Assembly: GCA_003056245.1 (NCBI GenBank)
Contig: MVDH01000003.1
Location: 204,177 to 268,176 of the forward strand
From: Cellvibrio sp. 79
GTDB lineage: Bacteria > Pseudomonadota > Gammaproteobacteria > Pseudomonadales > Cellvibrionaceae
DNA length: 64,000 nucleotides
Direction: 5' to 3'
The notes below the pieces were generated by a model. It ran no database searches and had not been told where the DNA came from. It worked only from the letters and a program-made list of their open reading frames with translations. Both the position numbers and the translations under genes were made by a program. Positions 19,104 to 28,468 of the stretch are shown here, one piece after another (position 1 is the stretch's first letter; each line of letters opens with the position of its first letter).

Positions 19104-20312
19104 ATGAAAGACAACACACCAACATCGGCATCATCAATACAAACGGCATCAATACCAACTGGTTTCGATACCAGCCTTTTTGCCAAAACGACACACAACC
19201 CATCGTTTGCCAGCCTTACGAAACAATTTACCGAGATAAATGGATTACGCGATTATTGCATTCCGGTTAACCCTTATTTTCCACCCGTAGCAGTGATGGA
19301 AAAGTTACAGGAGCGAATTGCGTTTGCGCTGAAATATTATCCCGGCTCCAATGAAAATATCGCTGAAAATATTGCACAGTTTTCCGGCGTTCATAATCCA
19401 AAAACGATTATCGCAGGCAATGGTTCCACCGAAATTATTTCCTGGCTGAATTCACTGTTTATTAAAGACAGCTTATTTGTTCCGGTTCCATCATTTGGCC
19501 GCTGGATTGAAGAGCCCCAAGGCTTGGGTATTGAACTACATACTTATCAATATCATGACTCACAAAACCAATATGTTGCGCCCGAACAATTGTTTGCAGA
19601 GGTAATGGCATCCGGCGCGCGTAATCTGGTGATTTGCAACCCGAATAATCCCACCGGTTCTATTTTTTCGCGCGAACAAATTTTATGGCTTCTGGAGGAG
19701 CTTGCGCATCTCGATAATATTATTATCGATGAATCTTTTATCGATTTTTCCGGCGCAGAACCGCCCAGCATCAAAAATGATGTAGCAAATTATCGCAATG
19801 CATGGGTACTAAAAAGCCTGGGCAAAAATGTTGGCCTGCATGGCTTGCGCATGGGCTTTGCCATTAGCAATGAAAACAATATTGCCAAATTACGCAAACA
19901 CCTGCCCTATTGGAATGTGAATGGCGTTACCGAAATGCTATTGCACCTAATTAAAGACGAACATGCCAGCTATCACCAAAGCCGCATGAAAACTATTGCT
20001 GATGCAATTTATTTATCCGAGCGTTTTGAAGAGTTGCCTGATTTTACGGTTTACCCAACCCATTCCAATTTTATCTTCGTTAAACTAACGGATGATATTA
20101 ACGGTACAGAACTGCGCGACCGCGTATTGCAAAACCACGGTTGTTTTATTCGCAACTGTGGCAATAAGCTGGGATCTAGTGCGCAGTATTTCCGCATCGC
20201 GGCGCGCCCGGCGGAAGATATAAACCACTTGGTAAATGCCTTTAAAATAGAGCTGGCCAGTATGAAAATGATTAATAGCAAATCGACAAATGAGAAATCT
20301 GGCATCTATTAA
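19104..20312 (+). CDS. PLP-dependent aminotransferase (HisC/CobD-like)
   Basis: A 402 aa fold-type I aminotransferase. PLP-site elements are the glycine/serine turn AGNGSTEIIS, ICNPNNPTGSIF with the aspartate-region Asn, NIIIDESFIDFSG, and the Schiff-base Lys in VLKSLGKNVGLHGLRMGF with the phosphate-binding Arg. It resembles histidinol-phosphate aminotransferase and threonine-phosphate decarboxylase, but an extra N-terminal 40 residues and its isolated location mean a his or cob role is not shown. The true substrate is unknown. Confidence 0.8.
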   Translation: MKDNTPTSASSIQTASIPTGFDTSLFAKTTHNPSFASLTKQFTEINGLRDYCIPVNPYFPPVAVMEKLQERIAFALKYYPGSNENIAENIAQFSGVHNPKTIIAGNGSTEIISWLNSLFIKDSLFVPVPSFGRWIEEPQGLGIELHTYQYHDSQNQYVAPEQLFAEVMASGARNLVICNPNNPTGSIFSREQILWLLEELAHLDNIIIDESFIDFSGAEPPSIKNDVANYRNAWVLKSLGKNVGLHGLRMGFAISNENNIAKLRKHLPYWNVNGVTEMLLHLIKDEHASYHQSRMKTIADAIYLSERFEELPDFTVYPTHSNFIFVKLTDDINGTELRDRVLQNHGCFIRNCGNKLGSSAQYFRIAARPAEDINHLVNAFKIELASMKMINSKSTNEKSGIY

Positions 20313-20360
20313 TCCAATATTTGCTAATTTCGACATGTATAAATAAAGAAATCTGTAAAG

Positions 20361-20395
20361 ACAGAAACCTGCGCAGCTACAGCTGCGCAGGTTCT
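20361..20395 (-). terminator. Terminator hairpin after ahpF
   Basis: A perfect 13-bp inverted repeat (AACCTGCGCAGCT and complement, two-base centre) just downstream of ahpF, followed on the minus strand by TTTCTGTCTTT. It also lies after the plus-strand aminotransferase gene and could stop both, though the T-rich side is on the minus strand. Confidence 0.65.
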
Positions 20396-20412
20396 CTCGA
20401 TCCCCGCATCTT

Positions 20413-21978
20413 TTATTGTGGCACGCTGGTGCGGATTAAATAATCAAAAGCACCCAGCGAAGCGGTAGCACCTGCACCCATTGCAATAATAATTTGCTTG
20501 TAAGGCACATTAGTGCAATCCCCTGCGGCAAATACACCCGGCACAGACGTTTCACCGCGCGCATTGATTTCAATTTCACCGCGATTCGTCAGCTGCACAG
20601 TACCTTTGATGAAATCAGTATTCGGTAACAAACCAATTTGCACAAAAATACCTTCCAGTTCTACCGTAACAATTGCATCAGTATTGCGGCTTTTGTATTT
20701 CAATGCAGTTACTTTTTTACCATCACCGACGACCTCCGAAGTTAGCGCTTCGGTAATAACCGTTACGTTATGCAAACTGAATAATTTGCGCTGTAACACT
20801 GCATCGGCACGCAATTTTGAGTCAAATTCAATCAATGTTACATGAGCAACGATTCCCGCCAAATCAATGGCCGCTTCAACGCCCGAATTACCACCACCGA
20901 TAACAGCAACACGTTTGCCTTTGAATAACGGGCCATCGCAATGCGGACAATACGCAACGCCTTTGCCGCGATATTCTTTTTCACCGGGTACATTCATTTC
21001 CCTCCAACGCGCACCGGTAGCGAGAATTATGCTTTTACTTTTCAAGCTGGCACCGCTGACAAGTTTTACTTCCACCAAATCGCCGGGATTATCACCAAGA
21101 ATAACGTCGCTGGCTTTTTGCAAATTAATAACGTCCACATCGTATTCTTTAACATGTTGCTCCAACGCCATTGCCAATTTCGGACCTTCTGTAGCTTTTA
21201 CGGAAATAAAATTTTCGATTCCTACAGTGTCCATCACCTGGCCACCAAAACGTTCGGCAATAACACCGGTGCGAATGCCTTTACGTGCGGAATAAATTGC
21301 TGCCGCTGCACCTGCGGGGCCACCGCCAATAACCAACACATCGAAAGGATCTTTTTCGCTGAGCGCCGCTGCATCGCGTTCGGCAGCTCCGGTATCAATT
21401 TTGGCAATAATTTCTTCCAGGCTCATACGCCCCTGGCCAAAATGTTCACCATTTAAATAAATGCTGGGTACCGCCATGACTTGACGCTTATCAACTTCGC
21501 TCTGGAACAATGCACCATCAATCATGGTTGCCGAAAAATTCGGGTTGAGTGCGGCGAGTAAATTTACCGCCTGTACAACATCCGGGCAGTTATGGCAGGA
21601 AAGTGAAACAAACACTTCAAAATGAAATCTGCCTTTCATCGCTTTAATTTGTTCAATGGTTTTTGCATCCACTTTCGGCGGATGAGCACCGGAATGCAAT
21701 AACGCCAATACTAATGATGTGAATTCATGGCCCATGGGAATACCCGCAAATTCAATTCGTGGCGGCTCACCTTGAGCGGCAACAGAAAATGACGGGCGAT
21801 AATTCGCATTGCCCTGCTCGCTAATACTGACTTTGTCAGACAGTGTAGAAATTTCTTGCAGGAGAGTTTTTAATTCCTGCGCTTTTGCACTCCCATCCAG
21901 GCTGGCCACCAGTTGGATCGGGCGTTGCAGTTTTTCCAAATAGGCTTTGAGTTGACCTTTGATCGCGGCATCTAACAT
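20413..21978 (-). CDS. ahpF: AhpF, alkyl hydroperoxide reductase flavoprotein subunit
   Basis: A 521 aa NADH-dependent flavoenzyme that reduces AhpC. The N-terminal thioredoxin-like pair of domains contains SCHNCPDVV (the CxxC at about 129-132). The C-terminal thioredoxin-reductase-like part has [17 protein letters not shown], the redox pair CPHCDG near 345, the NAD site [10 protein letters not shown] and the closing [14 protein letters not shown]. Length matches E. coli AhpF. The start at 21978 has GGAG upstream. It lies 79 bases after ahpC on the same strand and is probably cotranscribed. Confidence 0.96.
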   Translation of the reverse strand: MLDAAIKGQLKAYLEKLQRPIQLVASLDGSAKAQELKTLLQEISTLSDKVSISEQGNANYRPSFSVAAQGEPPRIEFAGIPMGHEFTSLVLALLHSGAHPPKVDAKTIEQIKAMKGRFHFEVFVSLSCHNCPDVVQAVNLLAALNPNFSATMIDGALFQSEVDKRQVMAVPSIYLNGEHFGQGRMSLEEIIAKIDTGAAERDAAALSEKDPFDVLVIGGGPAGAAAAIYSARKGIRTGVIAERFGGQVMDTVGIENFISVKATEGPKLAMALEQHVKEYDVDVINLQKASDVILGDNPGDLVEVKLVSGASLKSKSIILATGARWREMNVPGEKEYRGKGVAYCPHCDGPLFKGKRVAVIGGGNSGVEAAIDLAGIVAHVTLIEFDSKLRADAVLQRKLFSLHNVTVITEALTSEVVGDGKKVTALKYKSRNTDAIVTVELEGIFVQIGLLPNTDFIKGTVQLTNRGEIEINARGETSVPGVFAAGDCTNVPYKQIIIAMGAGATASLGAFDYLIRTSVPQ

Positions 21979-22008
21979 GGTGTGTGCTCCGGGAGATTTT
22001 TTGGTAAA

Positions 22009-22037
22009 GCCCGCCTTGTGAGCGAGCTTTTTTATTT
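22009..22037 (-). promoter_or_regulatory. Imperfect hairpin in the ahpC-ahpF gap
   Basis: An AAAGCCCGC / GCGAGCTTT stem with one mismatch lies between ahpC and ahpF. The long T-run is on the plus-strand side, so on the ahp transcript it is at best a partial attenuator or a processing site. Confidence 0.3.
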
Positions 22038-22057
22038 AGGAAAATCGTGAATACGAA

Positions 22058-22621
22058 TTAGATTTTTCCAACCAAATCCAATGAAGGCGCCAAGGTCGCT
22101 TCACCTTCTTTCCACTTCGCCGGGCACACTTCTCCCGGGTGCGCCGCAACATATTGCGCGGCTTTTACTTTGCGCAACAGTTCAGACGCATCGCGACCAA
22201 TTCCACCGGCATTCACTTCGATGATCTGGATTTTGCCTTCCGGATCAATCACAAAAGTACCCCGCTCAGCCAGACCTTCGGATTCAATCATCACGCCGAA
22301 ATTGCGTGTAATAGTGCCGGTTGGATCACCAATCATCGGGTATTGGATCTTGCCGATGGTTTCAGAGCTGTCATGCCAGGCCTTGTGGGTGAAGTGGGTA
22401 TCGGTAGATACGGAATAAATTTCCACACCGAGTTTTTTGAATTCGGCATAGTTGTCTGCCAGATCACCCAATTCGGTCGGGCATACAAAGGTGAAGTCGG
22501 CCGGGTAGAAGAAAACAACGGACCATTTACCTTTCAGGTCTGCATCGCTCACCGGAACGAATTGACCTTTATGGTAAGCCTGGGCATTGAAAGGTTTGAT
22601 TTCTGAATTGATAGTAGCCAT
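22058..22621 (-). CDS. ahpC: AhpC, peroxiredoxin
   Basis: A 187 aa 2-Cys peroxiredoxin that reduces hydrogen peroxide and alkyl peroxides. The peroxidatic Cys lies in [18 protein letters not shown] near residue 47 and the resolving Cys in [10 protein letters not shown] near 166. The ATG at 22621 has AGGAGT seven bases upstream. The longer open frame to 22690 is not supported. Together with ahpF it forms the standard peroxide-defence operon. Confidence 0.97.
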   Translation of the reverse strand: MATINSEIKPFNAQAYHKGQFVPVSDADLKGKWSVVFFYPADFTFVCPTELGDLADNYAEFKKLGVEIYSVSTDTHFTHKAWHDSSETIGKIQYPMIGDPTGTITRNFGVMIESEGLAERGTFVIDPEGKIQIIEVNAGGIGRDASELLRKVKAAQYVAAHPGEVCPAKWKEGEATLAPSLDLVGKI

Positions 22622-22777
22622 GTGTGGACTCCTGATATCTGTGGTTGGTTGATGTATTCGTTGGGCACAGATTAGGGAGTTGAGCGCCATGCGGCTAATT
22701 GAATGTCGCCATGCTGTTAATATATAAATTTTATCGAAAACAAAATATTGATTTTAATTAGCTATCAAAAAGGAACG

Positions 22778-22815
22778 AAAAAACCGCAGTCTCCATCCCG
22801 GAAACGGCGGTTTTG
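22778..22815 (-). terminator. Terminator of the repeat-protein gene
   Basis: AAAACCGC and GCGGTTTT face each other across an 19-base spacer downstream of the gene at 22849, with extra T on the minus-strand side. Confidence 0.65.
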
Positions 22816-22848
22816 CTGAAAACAGAGTGAGTGGTTCAGCGGCTACGG

Positions 22849-23241
22849 TTAAACCGATCTGCCATGACGATCAATGATCAGGCCACCGGCAATGTGTCTG
22901 TCGATGATCAAACCGCCGCTAAGCAGCTTTATACCACCTCGCTCCAGAATTACGCCGCCGCCGCGATTTGGTACAGGTGATTTTTCGATGACCAGATCAC
23001 CCGCATCGTGTGAGTCGGCGGATTTTTCAATCACTAAACCGCCCGCCACTTTATTCTGGAGAATAATGCCCTTCTCCAGAATCTGGCCACCGTTATCGGC
23101 CGGCTTTTCCAACATCACAGAACTATTTAACGATTGATCAATTTGAGCTGACGATTGGTTCTCAAGAATAACGCCGCCGGCAGACGCTAATTGGGCAGCA
23201 AACAATAAAGAGATAAACAGCGCAGATTTAGATTTCAACAT
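22849..23241 (-). CDS. Secreted repeat protein built from GG-(L/V)-I-(L/I)-(E/D)-(K/R) units
   Basis: A 130 aa protein with a signal peptide (cleavage after about Ala21, LASAGG). The mature chain is almost entirely short repeats: GGVILEN, GGQILEKG, GIILQNKV, AGGLVIEKS, AGDLVIEKS, GGGVILERG, GGLIIDRHI and AGGLIIDRHG. Such spacing suggests stacked short beta strands or an assembling surface protein. I do not recognise a family. Its promoter region shares a module with the M23 peptidase gene at 46.2-47.3 kb, so the two are probably regulated together. Confidence 0.8.
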   Translation of the reverse strand: MLKSKSALFISLLFAAQLASAGGVILENQSSAQIDQSLNSSVMLEKPADNGGQILEKGIILQNKVAGGLVIEKSADSHDAGDLVIEKSPVPNRGGGVILERGGIKLLSGGLIIDRHIAGGLIIDRHGRSV

Positions 23242-23347
23242 GATTGCATCCTCGCAATAATTTCACAGTTAACCTGCCGTGTGGCAAGCCAGTTTGAGTT
23301 TCCTTTCGGAAGTTAAATGAACAAGGTTCCCTACACTTTCGCGACCG

Positions 23348-23436
23348 CCATGTCGTTTGTTCATGTAGCCATAATAGGGCGGATGTTTGTCAGAACTATG
23401 CCGTAATGGAAGAGATTTGTTGCAATTGTGTCAGCG
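23348..23436 (-). promoter_or_regulatory. Shared promoter module, copy A
   Basis: A 26-base block (23348-23373), the hexamer CTGACA on the minus strand (23388-23393) and a 14-base block (23423-23436) all recur at 47390-47478 with the same spacing. It lies 107 bases upstream of the repeat-protein gene. This looks like a common promoter plus operator; no standard -35/-10 pair fits it well. Confidence 0.65.
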
Positions 23437-23501
23437 CTATCGATGTTATGCGTTATATTGTTCAGCGCTGAACAACGATGCCCAACCAAAGGATCACCGC
23501 A

Positions 23502-24080
23502 ATGGAAAACCCGATAGAAAAATTTCAAGCTTGGTGGAACCAAGCAACCACCAACTCACCGTTGCAACAAAAAAGTGCCGTCTGTATTTCTACTATCGAT
23601 GAAAACGGCTTTCCCTCAGGCAGATTTGTGGACTTGAAGTCGGCTGATGAAAATGGTTTTGTATTTTGTACTTATCTGGATTCAGCAAAAGGAAAACACA
23701 TTCAACAAAACCCGAAAGTAGCCTTGACGGTATGGTGGGACCATGTGGGTTATCAAGTCAGAGTGATTGGTGAAGCGCAGGCAATCAGCGACGCAGAAGC
23801 AGTTGAAATCTGGCAAACCAGAAAACGCAGTGCGCAACTCATCACCACCGCGTTTCAACAGAGCCAGCCATTAATAGAGCAAGAAGAATTACAAACAAGA
23901 ATATTGGATGCATCCGAACAATTTGCGGAAAAGGAAGTGCCCAAACCATCAACCTGGGGTGGTTACAGAATTAAACCGGTATCGATTGAGTTTCTCACCT
24001 TCGCGGAGAGCAGATTGCATTTTCGCGAATTATTTAGCTGGGAAGGAAATATCTGGATTAAAAGCCTGCTTCAACCTTGA
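23502..24080 (+). CDS. PdxH-like pyridoxamine 5'-phosphate oxidase family protein
   Basis: A 192 aa FMN-dependent split-barrel protein. It keeps PdxH hallmarks: SAVCISTIDENGFPSGR for flavin binding, the region around AKGKHIQQNPKVALTVWW, the VPKPSTWGGYRIKP motif and RLHFRE, which carries the substrate-binding Arg and His. The C-terminus is shortened and diverged compared with E. coli PdxH, so it may be a relative with another role rather than the main PLP-forming enzyme. The ATG at 23502 with AAGGAT upstream is preferred to 23478. Confidence 0.78.
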   Translation: MENPIEKFQAWWNQATTNSPLQQKSAVCISTIDENGFPSGRFVDLKSADENGFVFCTYLDSAKGKHIQQNPKVALTVWWDHVGYQVRVIGEAQAISDAEAVEIWQTRKRSAQLITTAFQQSQPLIEQEELQTRILDASEQFAEKEVPKPSTWGGYRIKPVSIEFLTFAESRLHFRELFSWEGNIWIKSLLQP

Positions 24081-24108
24081 GCTTAACTCAAGGTTGAATG
24101 ATTAATTT

Positions 24109-25374
24109 TTACCGCGGAACAAAATCCAACACAGTTGCGTTGATGCAATAGCGCGGCTTTCCGTTGGGGCCATCATCAAACACATGCCCCAAATGGATTC
24201 CGGAAACTTTTGCGCGAATTTCAGTGCGCTGCATACCGTGGCTGTTATCGGGAATTTCAATCACGGAACCATCAACCGGTTTGGTAAATGAAAGCCAGCC
24301 ACTGCCGGAGTTAAACCGGTCGCGCGTATCAAATAACGCAGCACCACTGAGCTTATCGACAAATACACCATCGGGCGTGTTTTTGAAAATTTCGTATTGC
24401 TTGCAAAAACGCGCATCCGTGCTTTCTTCAAACGCAACATTGAATGCTTCGCTCTCACCCAGCTTGAATTTACCAAGCAGTAAATAAAACTGTTCCGGAG
24501 TCATGTAACCCTGGCGACCAAATACTTCTTTGCCATCCTGCAACAAAATAATAGTCGGCGTAGCCCAGGTCGGTGTTTTTAAACTTAATTTATCTAACTG
24601 GTTGGCGAAGCGAAAATGCATGGGAATATCCCCTTTGTAGCCCTGGGCCACATCCGCTTTAAATTTTTTGCAGTAAGGGCAAAACTCTTCTACGTCGATC
24701 ACCAGGATATGTTTGCCTTTGAGCAAAGCAGAATTATCGGCAACCACAATTTGCGCATTGCTATTTTGCTCAAACTTCACTCCAGTAGAATGATCGGGGC
24801 AATAGCCATTGGGATTTTTTGCCAGATAATCCTGATGGTATTTTTCAGCGGGATAAAATTTTTCCAGCGGCTTTATTTTCGTCGTGACTTCACCGTAACC
24901 CGCTTTGGTTAATAACGCTTGATAAGCAGCAAGCACTTGTTGCGCTGCATCCGTTTGCGCCTGACTATTAGTTAGTATCGTGGAGCGATATTGGGTACCT
25001 ACATCATTGCCTTGCCGATTCAGCTGCGTAGGATCATGCATTTCAAAATAGCGCTGCAACAATTGCTTCACATTGACTACAGCAGGGTTGAACGTAATTT
25101 TCACCACTTCCGCATAATTGTTCGGGTTCTGTTTATTTTTGTACTGTGTGATCGCCTCGTAATTAGGTTCGATGCCCTTACCATCAGCATAACCGGAGAC
25201 AGCATCCACCACTCCATTGATTGCCTCGAAACGCTTTTCCACCCCCCAGAAACAGCCAGCACCCACCACGACAGTGTCCAGATGGTTTGTCGCTGGCATG
25301 GATTCCGCAAAAGAGTGGCCACTCAAGGCTAACGTGAATAAAACAAGGGTTTTAAAAAATCGGGAGAGAGCCAT
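24109..25374 (-). CDS. Secreted MsrA-thioredoxin-MsrB methionine sulfoxide reductase fusion
   Basis: A 421 aa periplasmic repair enzyme for oxidised methionine. After a signal peptide (cleavage about Ala23) comes MsrA with the catalytic GCFWG near residue 42 and GYCPDHS. A thioredoxin/DsbC-like middle domain follows with CPYCKKF near 232. MsrB is last, with SGSGWLSFTKP and the catalytic Cys in RYCINATVLDF. It lacks the two zinc CxxC pairs found in many MsrB. Known fusions of PilB type place thioredoxin first; here it lies between the two reductases and probably recycles both. Confidence 0.9.
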   Translation of the reverse strand: MALSRFFKTLVLFTLALSGHSFAESMPATNHLDTVVVGAGCFWGVEKRFEAINGVVDAVSGYADGKGIEPNYEAITQYKNKQNPNNYAEVVKITFNPAVVNVKQLLQRYFEMHDPTQLNRQGNDVGTQYRSTILTNSQAQTDAAQQVLAAYQALLTKAGYGEVTTKIKPLEKFYPAEKYHQDYLAKNPNGYCPDHSTGVKFEQNSNAQIVVADNSALLKGKHILVIDVEEFCPYCKKFKADVAQGYKGDIPMHFRFANQLDKLSLKTPTWATPTIILLQDGKEVFGRQGYMTPEQFYLLLGKFKLGESEAFNVAFEESTDARFCKQYEIFKNTPDGVFVDKLSGAALFDTRDRFNSGSGWLSFTKPVDGSVIEIPDNSHGMQRTEIRAKVSGIHLGHVFDDGPNGKPRYCINATVLDFVPR

Positions 25375-25663
25375 TGCTACCTCATCAGGTTTAATCAGGA
25401 AATTGCATTGTCATCATATAGAGTTGTCGTATAGATAGAGTAAAGATTTGGATATTTGTTACGCCCGTCTGGCAGTATTTTAGTAACAGGTACTGCAAAG
25501 AACAGGTGTAACCAAGCTACATATGAAGGGCAACACAATCATTTGTCCATGAAACCAAGTCAAATAAACTGACAAGACTTTACAACTGTGAATTTATTGG
25601 CTGTTACAACAAATACTAATTCCCATTTATTCAGAAATGGCGATTCATTAAATCTAAAATATT

Positions 25664-26059
25664 TCAGTGCCCGTGAACAGATGAAATTCTGCAAATCATC
25701 TCGGTGCGCCTGAGTGAAAAACTACTACCCAGAGCACTGTTATACACTACCACGCTCATAATTCTTAACGGAGCTTCACCCACAATTTCTTTCAGGGCCG
25801 CCACGTGCCCGTTAAACGCTTTACGTCCTGCAGGCGATAGCGATAACCAGGTACGCTGCTGCCCTTCACTGGTTTTTTTATTAATAACCACATAATCCGC
25901 ATCCACCAGCGATTTAATATGCTTGGAAAGCACAGAATCACTCACGCCCAGCTGTTCGCATAACACTATAAATTCCAGTGATGCAACCGGAGCCAACAAC
26001 GCGCATATTTTTAATCGGTTGCGTGCGTGGATCAGTTCATCGAAACTAGCACTACTCAT
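25664..26059 (-). CDS. MarR/winged-helix transcriptional regulator
   Basis: A 131 aa DNA-binding protein. Residues 1-95 match the small winged-helix family starting FDELIHARNRLKICALLAP, with recognition helix SVLSKHIKSLVDADYV and a wing containing QQRTWLSLSPAGRKAF. Family members are usually about 95-105 aa. Here an extra 35-residue tail follows, possibly added by a frameshift or junction at the edge of the accessory region. Target genes are unknown. Confidence 0.75.
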   Translation of the reverse strand: MSSASFDELIHARNRLKICALLAPVASLEFIVLCEQLGVSDSVLSKHIKSLVDADYVVINKKTSEGQQRTWLSLSPAGRKAFNGHVAALKEIVGEAPLRIMSVVVYNSALGSSFSLRRTEMICRISSVHGH

Positions 26060-26203
26060 CGTCGCCCAGCTTTTCCTTCGTGCCTATCGCTTTACATCAA
26101 CGCCTTTTGCATCCAGTGGCCGACCAAAATGAAAACAGTAAGGCAGGATCAGTGTATTAAGAACACCGGCGCTGATCTGGACATAATTCAAATGGAGGTA
26201 CTT

Positions 26204-26503
26204 ATGGATTTTGGAAAAATAAAAAGAATTGTTGGTGAAATAGCGCATGAAGAGTGGAGTAATTTTATTTTCAACCATGATTATCTTGAGCAAGCCCAAG
26301 ATCGCAAAGGAATCAATCCCTTTACCCATGAGGAAATAATATTTCCAGGCCAAAGTATGGCATATTATTGTGAAATGGGCCAAAGGGTGGGCAATATATG
26401 CCTGCAAGAAGGAATACTGCTTACGACAGGTGTTCCTGAATCAGTTTGCATTGAAATAGCAAAAAGTTTTAATGCAGTTCTATCCGAGGATGATCGTAAC
26501 TAA
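26204..26503 (+). CDS. Hypothetical protein, 99 aa
   Basis: The ATG at 26204 has a good GGAGG five bases upstream, although the frame is open further 5'. The protein is soluble and acidic, with Trp/Phe-rich helices (EEWSNFIFNHDYLEQAQ) and two Cys. I recognise no family. It is the first of a series of plus-strand small genes. Confidence 0.6.
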   Translation: MDFGKIKRIVGEIAHEEWSNFIFNHDYLEQAQDRKGINPFTHEEIIFPGQSMAYYCEMGQRVGNICLQEGILLTTGVPESVCIEIAKSFNAVLSEDDRN

Positions 26504-26591
26504 CTGGTAGCCTGGGATGCTCGTTAACGTGAGTAGAGTTGGGTGCACAAGAAACTTATAAGTAACCGTCGGCTTAACCATGGAGAAAAAA

Positions 26592-27038
26592 ATGATTACA
26601 TCAAATGCAGAGAGAACATGGCACACTGCGGAAGCAGAATACGATTCACTTCCCATTTTATTCAGGAAACCTTACATAAAAGTTTCAGAGTTTTCTTATC
26701 TCTCAAAAGACTACCCAGTCTTACTAATTTTAAAGCACCATCTGCAAGTTGTTAAAAGTGATGGGCTTCCAGAAGGTGGATACAATCAATCACTAGAAGA
26801 GTTTGATCTTTCCATTACTGCACCATTTAAAATAGACACCAATGGAATTGTTGGGCTAATTGAGACCTATGCCGGGAAAAGAACCTATTACATTTACATC
26901 ACAGAGTTCTTTAAGGTTTCAGAGTTTGTTGAAACCTTGCGCAACAGATTTCCCGGTGAAAACTGTACCGTTGAAGTTGAACCAGATAGCACTTGGAGAC
27001 TGTTGAATGGCTATGCCAGAGATTTTGGATTCCCTTGA
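26592..27038 (+). CDS. DUF695-like protein
   Basis: A 148 aa cytoplasmic protein resembling DUF695: the WHTAEAEYDSLPILFR opening, YPVLLILKHHL, the IVGLIETYAGKRTYYIYI strand pair and FPGENCTVEVEPDSTW near the end. GGAG lies six bases before the ATG at 26592, which I prefer to the ATG at 26580 that overlaps that ribosome site. DUF695 proteins occur among small immunity-like genes; no function is known. Confidence 0.65.
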   Translation: MITSNAERTWHTAEAEYDSLPILFRKPYIKVSEFSYLSKDYPVLLILKHHLQVVKSDGLPEGGYNQSLEEFDLSITAPFKIDTNGIVGLIETYAGKRTYYIYITEFFKVSEFVETLRNRFPGENCTVEVEPDSTWRLLNGYARDFGFP

Positions 27039-27067
27039 TAGGCAATAACAATGACACTACTCAGGCA

Positions 27068-27394
27068 ATGGACAAGGGAACAAAGGCAACATTTTGGTTA
27101 GGGGCGCTTACATTTTTTCTGTTTGCGTTCATGCTATTTTTTAGAGCCTTTATCTATGCAGATATGTATATTGAGCCGGGTGCCCCCTACGGAATATCAG
27201 ACATTATTGAACTTCTATTGGCCTGCATATTTCTGCTCTTAATAATTATTTCAGTATGTTTTGCTGTAGTCCTGCTAGTAAAACGTAAAACGCAAAGTAA
27301 AAAAGCAGCCCTGTATCTTGTTGCCTTCTGTACTCTACTTTTTGCGGCATATTCACCCTTACACACTCTTGCGGCCAGACTGGGTAGTTCATAG
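27068..27394 (+). CDS. Small integral membrane protein
   Basis: A 108 aa protein with three predicted membrane helices (about residues 11-30, 45-70 and 80-98). A KRKTQSKK loop before the third helix suggests a cytoplasmic side. No family recognised. The start at 27068 is chosen because the upstream extension overlaps the previous gene out of frame. It ends three bases before the next start, so the pair may be cotranscribed. Confidence 0.55.
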   Translation: MDKGTKATFWLGALTFFLFAFMLFFRAFIYADMYIEPGAPYGISDIIELLLACIFLLLIIISVCFAVVLLVKRKTQSKKAALYLVAFCTLLFAAYSPLHTLAARLGSS

Positions 27395-27397
27395 CAA

Positions 27398-27742
27398 ATG
27401 AAACTAAATTTATTAGTTTTGCGATGTGCAAACATTGAAGACTCCAGGAATTTCTATCAATTGCTTGGCTTAACATTTGTAAAGGAAAAGCATGGTAACG
27501 GACCTGAGCATTATGCTTCTCATATCGATCGTTTAGTGTTTGAAATTTACCCGTTAAAATCTGGGGAAACACCATGCAATACAAGGTTAGGCTTTTCCGT
27601 TCAATCTGTTGCACCCGTTATTGAACGCATCCATATTCATGAACAATATGAATATGATGGAAAAATCACTTACATCGCATTAGACCCTGACGGCAGAAAG
27701 ATAGAAATTTCCTTATACGCAACAGATACGGACAACACATGA
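27398..27742 (+). CDS. VOC (glyoxalase/dioxygenase) superfamily protein
   Basis: A 114 aa protein with the vicinal-oxygen-chelate fold. It begins LNLLVLRCANIEDSRNFYQLLG, has the central HIDRLVFEIYPL and ends in IALDPDGRKIEISLY, with a metal-type Glu in the last strand. Members include glyoxalase I and antibiotic-resistance proteins; the substrate here is unknown. Three bases separate it from the membrane protein gene. Confidence 0.82.
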   Translation: MKLNLLVLRCANIEDSRNFYQLLGLTFVKEKHGNGPEHYASHIDRLVFEIYPLKSGETPCNTRLGFSVQSVAPVIERIHIHEQYEYDGKITYIALDPDGRKIEISLYATDTDNT

Positions 27743-27872
27743 CGGACGAAAAACTGAACTGCAGTAGCTGCGCCAGGCTGTCAAGCCGACATGGAGATCA
27801 GCAACATGACAATTGGACATTTATAAAAGGGCAATAAAACAAATCACAACCCCATGATCAAAAGGAAAAACT

Positions 27873-28271
27873 ATGAACGGTAGCTGTCTGTGCGGTGGTG
27901 TTAAATTCCATTTTGAAAAATTCGATTCGTCAATTGCAAATTGCCATTGCTCCATGTGCAGAAAATTCAGCGGCGCCGCCTACGGAACGTTTGGAACCGT
28001 AAATTCCGAAAAGATGAATTGGGAATCCGGGTTTGAACTGATTAAAATCTTCTACTCTTCCCAGAAAGCACACCGAGGCTTTTGTTCAACCTGCGGTTCA
28101 AGCATCTTTTACAGATTAACAACGCCTAACGCCCCATTTGAAATCGCGCTTGGCTTACTGGAAACAGAACCAACTAAACCGGTATCCGCCAATATATATT
28201 GCGCGCATCGGCCGGATTGGCCACGCAATATTGGTGCGATACCAGATTTTGAAGAATCCAGGAATTTATAG
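27873..28271 (+). CDS. GFA (glutathione-dependent formaldehyde-activating) family protein
   Basis: A 132 aa zinc protein of the GFA/CENP-V family. The cysteine pattern is complete: GSCLCGGV, ANCHCSMCRKFSG and FCSTCGSSIFY. The family includes S-(hydroxymethyl)glutathione synthase and many uncharacterised members. GGAAAAA precedes the ATG. It is the last plus-strand gene before the degenerate orphan-gene copy. Confidence 0.85.
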   Translation: MNGSCLCGGVKFHFEKFDSSIANCHCSMCRKFSGAAYGTFGTVNSEKMNWESGFELIKIFYSSQKAHRGFCSTCGSSIFYRLTTPNAPFEIALGLLETEPTKPVSANIYCAHRPDWPRNIGAIPDFEESRNL

Positions 28272-28282
28272 CTCAAATATTG

Positions 28283-28448
28283 ATGGCGAAATTTTATCGT
28301 TATCTACATCCGTTACAACTGGCACTGGCTTGCTGAACACTACGATCACATCGCCAGTCGGCAAACAAATTTCAATACGTGTTTTTGATAAAACGCGTAT
28401 TGAAACTTATAGAGCTTAATAATACCAATGGAGGGGAGTTGTGTTATC
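28283..28448 (-). pseudogene. Degenerate 5' part of the orphan gene (copy 1)
   Basis: Read on the minus strand this stretch encodes a broken version of residues about 2-55 of the intact protein at 33906-34223. It starts NTTPL, has stops in place of IKLDQLQYAF, then RIEICLPTGDVIVVFSKPVPVVTD, which aligns with RLEIRSPTGEAITVLSRPVPVVTD. The start codon is lost. It borders the tauE side of the mes operon. Confidence 0.75.
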
Positions 28449-28468
28449 GGCAATCTTTCACCGTTTTA

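Noticed and set aside
25457..25488. TGTTAC-N20-GTAACA dyad upstream of the Msr fusion as another CbrB site
   Set aside because: The spacing differs from the 15 bases near the crcZ-like gene and there is no -24/-12 promoter at the right distance.
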